Assembly (NCBI GenBank): GCA_963573305.1
Contig: OY754335.1
Location: forward strand, 17,709,501-17,773,500
Direction: 5' to 3'
Source of the DNA: Pyrrhosoma nymphula
Lineage: Eukaryota > Arthropoda > Insecta > Odonata > Coenagrionidae
Length of the DNA stretch: 64,000 nucleotides
The notes beneath the pieces are model-generated. The model did no database searches and had not been told where the DNA came from. It saw only the letters and a program-made list of their open reading frames with translations. This document shows, piece after piece, positions 24,451 to 33,503 of the stretch (positions within the stretch are counted from its first letter, which is position 1; each line of letters starts with the position of its first letter). The translations under genes were made by a program, and so were the position numbers.

Positions 24451-24685
24451 AGACAGGGCTAGATGATTAAAAAGTTCAAGTGCTAAGGATGGTATAGAAA
24501 CCATGACTGACATTGGCAAAAAGAGGGTGAGGATAGCCAAGAGATGTTAGGGATGTGGGCTTAGAGGAGGATAGAAAAGGTGTTTTGGATGGAGAGATAC
24601 TCAAACTAAGAAATACTGAGCATGGGAGGAGAGGAAGCAGATGGAGTAAATTATAGGAGGAGGCAGAGTAGGTGGACTGAATTGC

Positions 24686-25151
24686 AGGGACGGCTCCAGA
24701 GGTTCAGGGGGTGGAGTGGGAGGCACCAGCAGCTCTTTGGGGATGGTATACCCCCCAGGAAAAGGGGGGTTTGTGGGTCTCGTCCTGGAAATTCATAATA
24801 AACTATGTGCAAAATGGTGCATTATATGTAAGTGGTTTGGAAGCAAAAGTTTGCCTTTTAAGGAGAGCAAGTTTTTACTGAATGCACATTTCCCTTTTAT
24901 ATTACCACCAAGTTTCGACTAATTCCAAAATTATTTTTATTTACATTCGCATTTAGCTTGTGGTTATAAAAACATTTTTAGTTTGTATAAAATTTAACTG
25001 GATTTTAAAGAAAAATAACAAAACTTCAATAATAAAAAAGCAAAAAAAAATTCAGGCTTTTAATTTAAGATCTACGACAAATAAATATGCCGGGTATTGG
25101 GGAGGGGGGGGGGCAATCAATTGCCCCTACTGCTCCTCCCTTGGGGCCGCC
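24686..25151 (+). mobile_element. GGGGCGGC-ended MITE, copy 1 (long form)
   Basis: The copy starts CAGGGACGGCTCCAGAGGTT and ends CCTTGGGGCCGCC. It contains ATACCCCCCAGGAAAAGGGG and AACTATGTGCAAAATGG. The ends are imperfect inverted repeats. It shares both ends and the first 130 bases with copy 2. Confidence 0.75.
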
Positions 25152-25346
25152 AATGCTGAGTAGGCAATATGAGGGATGGGTTGCTCAAAGCAGTCATAAT
25201 GAGGAGGATGTTGGGTAAATGGGGAAGGAATATCTATAGGCTTTCTGGAAGTGGTGAAGTGGGATAAGAAGTTTGTCAAGGTGAAGAAATACATCACGTA
25301 AAAAGAGGTAGATGCTAATAGAGGAGATGGCAGCACTCAAAACCAC

Positions 25347-25508
25347 CAGGGGCGGCTGCAGACCAGAGGTTCAGGGGGGGGGGCACCAGCAGGTCTTAGG
25401 GTATGGAATACCCCCCAGGAAAAGGGGGGTATTCCATTCCCGGACATTCATAACAAACTATGTGCAAAATGGTTTTTGGGGGCAATTGCCCCCCCTTGGG
25501 GCCGCCAA
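25347..25508 (+). mobile_element. GGGGCGGC-ended MITE, copy 2 (internally deleted)
   Basis: CAGGGGCGGCTGCAGACCAG opens the copy and CCTTGGGGCCGCC closes it. Relative to copy 1, about 300 interior bases are missing after AACTATGTGCAAAATGG. Both copies are followed by AATGCT, so the true end may include those bases. Confidence 0.8.
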
Positions 25509-25955
25509 TGCTCAAAACCCATTCAAACTTACCATATTAGATTAGTGCATTACATGTGATGATAAATAAGGGTGTTGTCAGCCTGAGCACCCAGATATAG
25601 GATTCTATTTTACATGAACCTGATTTTCCTCATTCCAAAAGTGACAGAGCTTCTCCCAGCTACAATTTTTGCATCCAATCCTTGGTTGACTCTTGACTAG
25701 CCATGATTAGGCTCGCTGAGGGCAAATTATATCGCATACCCATCAAAGGCAACCCTTTCTTACTTCTACAAGAGTAGAAATACTGTTAGAGCTTGAGATG
25801 TTTTATGCTCCCCTGAGAGTCTGTTTGACCTCTCTTGGCCATGATTTTCTGTTACTTCCTTCCTATTATACCAATTGCTCTTTTTTATAATTTCTGATTA
25901 TCTTCTTAGTGTGAGGAGAAGTTTTATATATATGAGGTCCAACAATTCTTGAAGT

Positions 25956-26228
25956 CAGGGGCGGCCCCAGACCAGAGGTTCGAGGGGGCAACCACTGGCT
26001 GTGGAGGTGTGGAACACTTCCCAAGAAAAGCTGAGTCCGGGGGTCTCGTCCTGGGAAACCGCAAAAAACTACTTTTGTGTAAAATGAAAAAGAAACTTAT
26101 TTAGCTTATGACATATGAAAACCATCGTACTTCACAGCATAAAATAATTTTGGCTTTTAGTTTTAGGTGTATGAAAAAAATAAATAAAATGTCGGGTTTT
26201 GGGGGGGGGGGGCAATTTCCCTTCCCCT
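25956..26228 (+). mobile_element. GGGGCGGC-ended MITE, copy 3
   Basis: The copy starts CAGGGGCGGCCCCAGACCAG and ends in a G run followed by CAATTTCCCTTCCCC. The terminal GGGGCCGCC is missing, and the R2-type LINE begins at this point. Confidence 0.7.
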
Positions 26229-26737
26229 TATAATAATAATAAGGGTACGAAATCCGGACCACCAGCCTCCTCGTGGCGTACCTGGTAATGGCTTTTGCTG
26301 GCTAATGGTGGACATCTGCATGTGGGACTAACCACCCCACATGCGGTTATTCTGGTTCCAAAAAGGATAACAGATAAAGCCACTCAAAACTGGCATCTCT
26401 CGGATGGGGGTCCTAGTACAGATGGGTGTGGCAATGAAATACCATCTGATAAGGGACCTCGTATGCAGTGGACGGAAGCCCAAAGGGGCGACCTCCTAGC
26501 ATGCCATGCTGCCAGCGAGCCCGATCGTAGGGGGTATATGGCAAGGATACACTCTTTGTGGTGTGAGATGCATCCGGAACACAACCTTCTATCGCAGCAG
26601 AATCTGCACGATTATGACAACCACCGGCGAAAAGAGGAAACTCCCACCCACCGCCAGTTCAAAGGGATACACCCTCGGCCAGACCACTCTCCCTGACACA
26701 GGCAGCCTCTCCACCGCCTGAGGCAAGAACGACATTT

Positions 26738-27436
26738 GTGCCAGTCTCTCAGCCAAATGGGGAGGAAGCTGGTCAGGCCATCTCTGAATTAGGAACGTGG
26801 TTTATAAGCAGCATTAACTATGATGAAGGACAACCTACACAGAGAGACATCCACCGAAAGATCTCTCTGCGGGGTAACCACCTGCCCCAGTTGAATGGTC
26901 TTATCGACGAAATCCTAACGGAAATGTCGGACCTTTGGACAGTAAATTGCATAATCTACGCTGCTGCCAAAATTATGGCTCACTCCCAAAAGAAAGTTTC
27001 TTGGGAGGATAAAGTAGCAAAGAGGCTGGAACAGTAGGAGGCCAAGATCACACAGGCAAGACGACAGGCATCAAGAATCCAGTGTGTGATTGAAAACATC
27101 GTATCTGGGCGAACTTTCACTCCCAAAGTTTGGCGCATAGCATGCAGTCTCAGATAAAACCATCACACACAGAATAAAAGCGTGCTGCTTACCATTACGC
27201 AGCACACGGTCGATAAGAGTACGAGAACTCACCACTGCCCAGAAGAAACTCCTCATGAGGAGTAGGGACGTGAGGGAAAATTCCACCTTTCTCCTTCACC
27301 CGTCCTGTATCTTTCGACCACCTCCACCTGTCGTCGAATCCCCACCACCCATCCAAGAGGTTGAACTTTTCTGGAAAGAGATCTTCGAAAAGTCGAAGCC
27401 ATTCAATGGAGACACTCTGGCCATAGGCCTCTTTAA
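26738..27436 (+). pseudogene. N-terminal part of the R2-type LINE ORF
   Basis: Frames at 26738-27037 (SINYDEGQPTQRDIHRKISL, then NGLIDEILTEMSDLWTVNCI) and 27255-27436 (PIQEVELFWKEIFEKSKPFN) read as helical pre-RT sequence, with a stop at 27035-27037 and a frame change between them. The segment from EVELFWKEIFE onward is the usual lead-in to the RT domain (WK.IFE......). Confidence 0.6.
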
Positions 27437-27614
27437 CCCTTCAACGACGAGTGACGTAGTCACTACGTCGGTCACGAACTTCACATGCCGTCGAGCGACG
27501 TAGTGACTATGTCACGGCGATTCCATTTAAATCAGTGTAAAACCAGCGGTTCCATTTAAATCTCCTCCGACCTACGAGATGGGATTCATTTAATACTCCT
27601 CCGGGCTTGAAGGG
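27437..27614. mobile_element. 178-bp TTAA-flanked MITE inside the LINE
   Basis: TTAA at 27433-27436 and at 27615-27618 flank an insert beginning CCCTTCAACG and ending GGCTTGAAGGG, so the terminal repeat is CCCTTCAA. The TTAA duplication is diagnostic of piggyBac-type transposition. Inside lie the palindrome-like GACGTAGTCACTACGTC and a second, imperfect copy GACGTAGTGACTATGTC. Confidence 0.85.
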
Positions 27615-28806
27615 TTAAAGAGGTATGTGACCACCACCTACAAGATGTGGATGGACCTTTTTCAGTCACCGAAAGTGACGTGAAGAAGGCCTTCTCTGGC
27701 AAGAAGAACTTCTCGACTCCAGGAATGGATGCTGTGAATAACTTCTGGTGGAAGAAGTTTACATCCACCCACCAACACCTTGCCAGAATCTTCACGTCCC
27801 TTCTGAAAGGTAGAGAACCTATTTCACCATGGCTGACTGAGGGACGCACGGTTCTGATACCTAAGAATGGAGACTTGTCCAATCCAAAGAACTACCACCC
27901 TATTACCTGCCTCAACACCATATATAAGACGTTCACCTCGATCTTGAGCGACCTTATCCATAGCCACGTCCAGCCTGTGTGGGAGGAGGTGTACGAGCAG
28001 AGGGGCTCAAAGTGGGGAATCGCGGGATGCACGGACAACCTGCTCATTGATAGGTGCATATGCCAGGATGCCATCCGGCATAAGCGAAACCTATCAATAG
28101 CCTGGGTGGACTTAAAGAAGGCTTTTGACACCACTTGGCATGAGCTTTTGATCGCCATGCTGAAGTTGATGAAAGTCCACCAGAGGTAGTGTCCTGCATC
28201 CAACGCCTATTACCACTCTAGAATACGCACTTTGTTCTGACTTCAGGTAAGTGGTCAGTTTCCACAGAGTTGGTAACATTCCACCGTGGCATTTTTTAAG
28301 GCGACAGCTTGAGCCCCTTACTATTTTGCATTTCCCTCCTACCCCTGTCCCTTAGGCTGCAACGAGGTAGAGGATACATGTGCGGTGTTCCAGGTGACAG
28401 GAAGCATGAGGTCACCTGTTTGTTCTATATGGATGACCTGAAGCTTTATGCTTCTAATTCGAAAAACTTTCGTACTATCCTGGACACCGTACTGGAATAC
28501 AGTGAGGCTATAGGGATGAATTTCGGATTGGACAAGTGTGCATCCATCCACCTGGCAAGAGGAAGATTTTCGGAGATCAAGGAAGACGTGCAACTTTTTG
28601 ACAGGAGCGTCATTCGTCACCTTGAGGACAATGATAGCTATCAATATCTCGGTGCCCCCCAGCGCCGAATGCAGGAGGTTGCAGCAGTGAAGGGAAGGCT
28701 CACCGCCAAATACAGACAGACTCTCAGGAACATCTGGAGTTCTGAGCTGTCAGGCAAGAACAAGGTTCTTGCCATGAACATGTTCGCGGTTTGTACACTG
28801 CTGTAA
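27615..28806 (+). pseudogene. Reverse transcriptase domain of the R2-type LINE
   Basis: Successive RT landmarks are visible: FSGKKNFSTPGMDAVNNFWW, ISPWLTEGRTVLIPKNGDLS with NPKNYHPITCLNTIYK, LSIAWVDLKKAFDTTWHE (motif A, first catalytic Asp), GDSLSPLLFCISLLPLSLRL (motif B), and LFYMDDLKLYASNSKNF (motif C, YMDD). A TAG ends the first frame at 28189 and the next resumes near 28290, so the link between motifs A and B is broken. The catalytic residues themselves are intact. Confidence 0.85.
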
Positions 28807-30026
28807 ATCTTTGGATGCATGAAGTGGAACGTCAACGAGTTGCAGAACCTCAACAGGGGAATGAGGAAGATGATGACATATATAGAAGTCTTCATCCGAA
28901 ATCTTCCGTTGCCAGATTGTATCTCCCTTGCAATCTAGGTGGTAGAGGACTAATGAGTCTGGAGTGTCTCCACAACAGAGTTGTCCTGGGTACAGCTTGC
29001 CAAGTGTTGAAAAGCAGGGACTCCCTGCTCAATCTCGTGAGAGAGCACGAGAGTGCGGGAGCAGGGGCGTTTCTCTTCCAGGCAGCAAAGAGGGCAGCGG
29101 ACAAAACCGGTCTCGTCTTTGACCTGTCATCTGACTGCAGCGACAATGACACGACCATCTCGTCATTGAAGGCAGATGTCCTCAAGCTTGAAATAAAAAA
29201 AGCCGAGCAGAAGGCCTGGCTCAAGACGCATACCGATAAGCCCATGCATGGAGGTTTCTATGGAAACATCGAAAAGCATGGGCTATCAAAGGAGAAGATG
29301 TTTGCCTTCCTACGCTCCACCGGTCTGAAGTCAGAGACCAAGGGTGTTGTCCTTGCATGCCAGGATGGTGTCATAAACATGCTCGTGTACTGCCGCATTA
29401 TATTCAATGCGGAGGTTGCGGACACGAGATGCAGGGCTTGCCGAGCCCAGCCGGAGACTTTGAGTCACCTTCTCTCTGGCTGTAGTTATTATGCCAAGTC
29501 AGCGTATTTAGCTCCGCACAAGGCGGCCCTGCGGGTGTTAAACTTTCACCTTCAACACCATTATGGCATCGACGAAACACCTGTGCTGCCCTATGTCCCT
29601 GCAGATATTGAGTCCGTCATAGAGAACGATAAATGCACAATCTGGTGGATTTACTCCTTCTCCACCACCAGGCAGTTGGATGCGACCAAGCCTGATATCG
29701 TTCTCCTTGACCACGTCACACGCTCCATGTTTGTGATCGAGTTTTCGGCTCAAGCTGAAACTAACATGGATGCGAAGGAGGTGGAAAAATGGACAAAATA
29801 TCAAGACCTGCTTTTCGAATTTCGACCGATGTACCCCGGACAATCAGTGAAACTAGTGGTCCTCGTCATAGGTGTGCTCGGTGGAGTTAAGGGCTCACTG
29901 CTAAATAACATCATGTGCATTCCATCCTGCGTGGCACAGGCAGAATCACTAGTAGCACGCATTCAGAAGGCCATCATCCTGGGATCACTCCGTGTACTGC
30001 GGACGCATGACCTGACCACAGTGTAG
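28791..30026 (+). pseudogene. Zinc knuckle and restriction-like endonuclease of the R2-type LINE
   Basis: A 411-codon frame overlaps the RT frame by 16 bases in another phase; comparison with the RT frame shows a frameshift near 28870. RSLHPKSSVARLYLPCNLGG follows as in R2-type proteins. CRACRAQPETLSHLLSGC is a C-x2-C-x8-H-x4-C knuckle. The endonuclease core reads KPDIVLLDHVTRSMFVIEFS (PD...E) followed by EKWTKYQDL (K-Y). Host-specific target preference cannot be read from this copy. Confidence 0.8.
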
Positions 30027-30159
30027 CCACTCATCCGATGGGTGTCGGACTTGGCTGCGATTACTGACCAACCCCTCTCCAGTCTCCGGCCATTATGACA
30101 GCAATGAAACCTGATACTTGCTGGGGATTCGGAGAGGTGTTACAACTGTAACAAATATA

Positions 30160-30535
30160 TAATAATAATAGTTTTATTTGTACAAAGATCATACGTGATA
30201 GTGGAACACAATAACATAGATACTGAACACGTCAGGAGAAGCTAGATGGACAATGAGCTCAATACATATTTAAATGCATACAAAAAAATGCTTGCATTTT
30301 AAATAAAATAAATGCAATGGAGCCACCAATGTTTGACGTTTGGATGGGATTGACCCAGTGACCTTACTACATTGGATTGCTTGCATTGGACTTATTTTGG
30401 CAGTAATTTTATTTTATTAATTTTCACAAACTGTAGCACCACATGTTTACATTAAATCCTTAGTTATCTGCAATTTGTTGTATAAATAATTTTACATATT
30501 TTACATGGCAACATATTCCATATTGTTTGTTTGGT
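30160..30535. other. AT-rich flank of the LINE
   Basis: There is no gene or defined element here. The flank begins with an ATAATAATAATAG run at the LINE 3' end. Confidence 0.3.
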
Positions 30536-30539
30536 TTAA

Positions 30540-30657
30540 CCCTTTCACTGCTATGCACGCATATATGCATTTTATGTGCAAAGGAGTTTAAATACCAACA
30601 CAAAAGTTTGCATGCTACGATGAGCGCTCTCTGGGATGAAGCTTAGCAGTGAAAAGG
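30540..30657. mobile_element. 118-bp TTAA-flanked MITE
   Basis: TTAA at 30536-30539 and 30658-30661 flank CCCTTTCACTGCTA on the left and TAGCAGTGAAAAGG on the right (13 of 14 paired). The target duplication and C-run terminus match piggyBac-type elements. The interior has no coding sequence. Confidence 0.8.
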
Positions 30658-30661
30658 TTAA

Positions 30662-31606
30662 TGTAATTTATTATTAGCTTTGGAAAATCAAGTTTCAGTT
30701 TGGATTCATTATAATAAATTGGCATCTTAAAGTTCATTCACAGTTAAAAAGCTTTCCATAAGGCAAAGGCAACCATACATACCAGATTGGCCCAGGACAG
30801 AAACATTTTTGGCATGCTCGTCTCAGTGTCCTGAAAGGCTAGGTAAAAATACCAGTTTGTTCCATTTTTCAAATTTTATTTTTCCATCAAATGGCAATCT
30901 CCTTTGATAGTGAAAGTAAAAATATTTATCATTTACACTGAGATGAAATGATCTTTTCCCTTTCTACCTATATCTTTAAGTTCTGTTATGCCTCCATTGG
31001 CTTGATAAATGCTTGATATTTATTTTTTCCTATATTCATAATATCCTATGCTTTTAAGAAAGTTGCAACAATTGAGGCTCTGAAAAAAGTGTGAGCTATT
31101 CAGGAATCAAGAGTGGCAAGTTTTCCAACAGCTCACTTTAATAGAGAAACATGTACAGAAAACTGCATGTGCTAATTGAAGTTTATCCCAGTTTAACAGA
31201 CCAGAAATCTGGTCACATCGCCTAAGGTAAGACTTGAGAAGACTAAGAAAGGATATTTATTATCAATAGAAACTTAATTGTAACACAAAATGTTGGAAAA
31301 ATCACTCAAATTCATTGTATGAGTTGCGTACATGAATAGTAACAATCAAGCCTCATCACATGAAATAACTTTCATTTGATGCAGACACCAGTCGGTTTTT
31401 CAAAATGCCACACTGGTAATATGATCTTCAAAAATAAACAATAACTATTTTGCTTTAAAAACCTTTTACTTTTCATATTTGTACATGCTTATCATAAACA
31501 ACTGAGATGTTCAAGTTTGAAATTTCAGCAATCATATTTGGAAGAGCAGAGCACCAGCATCATTTTCTTTGACTTTTGATAGTAAATCATCCATTACTAA
31601 CGTGTG
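30662..31606. other. No recognised gene
   Basis: AT-rich sequence, with no frame, RNA gene or repeat boundary that I can support. Confidence 0.35.
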
Positions 31607-31616
31607 GTAAGTAGCA

Positions 31617-31869
31617 GCAGTGTACGGGGGGGTTTAGGGTTTAAACCCCCCGAAAAACATATTTACCTGAATTCGTTTTCGTTCATTTACCTGAACTAGC
31701 ATTTAGAAGTTTGCCTATTGTGCTGAAAAATATAGTTGAATTGTCTTCACGAAAAGAGAATGTTAATTAAATTATTGTTCTAGTGAATAATAATCTAAAT
31801 ATCATTTTATGATGATGCACATAAATATTAATGAAACCCCCCCACAAGTCAACCCTGCGTACGCCACTG
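31617..31869. mobile_element. 253-bp MITE with about 10-bp target duplication
   Basis: GTAAGTAGCA occurs at 31607-31616 and again at 31870-31879, directly outside the ends. The left end CAGTGTACGGGGGGGTTT and the right end, AAACCCCCCC through CGTACGCCACTG, form imperfect inverted repeats (CAGTG...TACG). The interior includes a GGGTTTAAACCCCCC palindrome near the left end. Confidence 0.75.
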
Positions 31870-31952
31870 GTAAGTAGCATACATTATCAAAAGCAGACCA
31901 TTAATAAATTACTGGGAGGGAGTGTCTACCAACTAGCTATTTAACGTTATTA

Positions 31953-31958
31953 TTTATT
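31953..31958 (-). promoter_or_regulatory. Candidate polyadenylation signal AATAAA
   Basis: TTTATT on the plus strand is AATAAA on the minus strand, 294 bases past the stop codon of the last exon of the secreted-protein gene. Spacing is plausible; the region is AT-rich, so chance is possible. Confidence 0.35.
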
Positions 31959-32251
31959 TTTTAGTTCGTTTTGGCCATCTATGGACTACAATTACACTAC
32001 TTCCCCCCCTTATTCAAGTTATATTCTTATTTTCCAGTATTTCTGCATTCTCTATCTAACTCGTTCTTCTTATGAGAAGACTCTCCTACCCCTATTTTGT
32101 TTCTCTTCAAACATCTGTCAGCTCAGCAATCTTCCTTGTGAAGATTACTGAGGTGGTAATCCAAAATTGCAACCATCTATTTTATATGCTCTATTGCCTG
32201 ACTAAAGGTCTAAGGAGAAGGAGTCACAAAAAGGTTTACAAGGCAATCATT

Positions 32252-32961
32252 TCACCAAGGCCGATTACGTGAAGGTTGGTAACTGTTGTAGATGGGGTAT
32301 AGATACATTGGAATTTTAAACACATAAGGAAAGGGAGACCTCAAAGGTAAATTATTGTTGGAAGATGGGGATGAATACTTAGATGACAGTGGCATCTTCT
32401 GATAGCCTATGTAATGTTGCTGCTCACATTCACTGGATTGTTGAGGAAACTGATCAGTGGCTCCAAAATGAGTTGGCATTGGCATCAACTGATAATAATT
32501 ATTTCTTCCTATGCTCTGTTGCTGCTGATATTCACTGGATAGCTGAGGCACCTGAGGAAATGTTCTATACTGGACCGCCATAGGCACCATCTGATAGTCA
32601 CCACTTAGCTGCTGCTGATATCCACTGGATTGCTGAGGTACCAGATCACTAGTTCCACTTTGAGTTGACACAGGCACCAACTGATATCCGCCACTCAAAT
32701 CTTGGTGTTGCTGATCACTAGTCCCATAGGACTTTTCATAAAGTAATTGGGAAGGCTTAAACAAGTTAATATCCTGGTGTTCTGTGTACATAGGAGATAG
32801 GTTGGCAGCATTGCTTTGAGAGGTTGCATCTTTGCCTTCATTTCCAGACTTGGATTCTGAATATGCCTCAGGTTGCTGACTGAATTCATCGATAATCTTG
32901 ACAGATGGATCTTGCTCAATCTGCAGTTTTGACGGATTCCTGGTGACTCCAATGGCTTTCC
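32252..32961 (-). CDS. Probable last exon of the secreted repeat protein, Gln/Tyr/Pro-rich
   Basis: The exon opens after CTTTGGACCTCAG|GG (acceptor at 32962-32963) in phase 1 and ends at TGA 32252-32254, giving 235 residues. The first third is charged (SVKIIDEFSQQPEAYSESKS). The rest holds three or four degenerate units around SSGYQQQLSGDYQMVPM, with Q, Y, S, P and M dominant and few cysteines. The ending is YLYPIYNSYQPSRNRPW. It lies about 600 bases beyond the end of the 165-bp repeat array on the same strand, and all confirmed introns of that gene are also phase 1, so I infer that it is the gene's 3' exon. It could instead be a separate neighbouring gene, since no unique donor leads to it. 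The composition suggests an extracellular structural or adhesive segment. Confidence 0.6.
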
Positions 32962-33503
32962 CTGAGGTCCAAAGAGTTCCCAATGAATTGAGAAAATATC
33001 ATTGGTTGCATCATTCAGATTAATGTTTTTAGAGTTCTATTCAATAAATAACCTTTATAAATGCTAAAGTCACCATAACCATTGTTTAGCAGGTGTTTGA
33101 GTTTGGTGTGTTTCTTTCAAGAAATATGTATGGACTGTGTCTTGGGTGATGCTAACAATTTCCCGAACCTTGGTTGCACCCTTGGGATTATACCAGAAAT
33201 GATGACCAGTTTTCTAACCTTCATTCTTATAATTAGTCAAAGTTTTTCAGAGGTGGGTAAATTTGCCCGTAAGTAAAATGAACAGTTCATCTCTGATGTT
33301 AGCCATTACCATTTGCGAAGTAAGACTCAAGTAATGAAATTTCCCTAGCGGGATAGGAATGCTAAAGTTCTTCAATGTGGCATTTGGCAATATGCTTTTG
33401 AGGTTTTGTAATAATATGCTTCCCATCATTTGCACCGATCCCAAAATTTAGTAAAATGAGGTGCTGGGAATCTTCATGTGAGTCAGACTTTTCCAAACCT
33501 ATC

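Larger units (their letters stand above)
26229..30150 (+). mobile_element. R2-type non-LTR retrotransposon, near full length, inactive
   Basis: The element holds a 5' leader (26.23-26.7 kb), an N-terminal region, a reverse transcriptase, a CCHC zinc knuckle and a restriction-like endonuclease, in the order known for the R2 superclade. Both flanks contain TAATAATAAT (26231-26240 and about 30160), a possible target duplication or terminal microsatellite. It is broken by stops or frameshifts near 27037, 28189-28309 and 28790-28870, and by a 178-bp MITE. Codon use and GC content are clearly higher than in the AT-rich surroundings. Confidence 0.8.
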
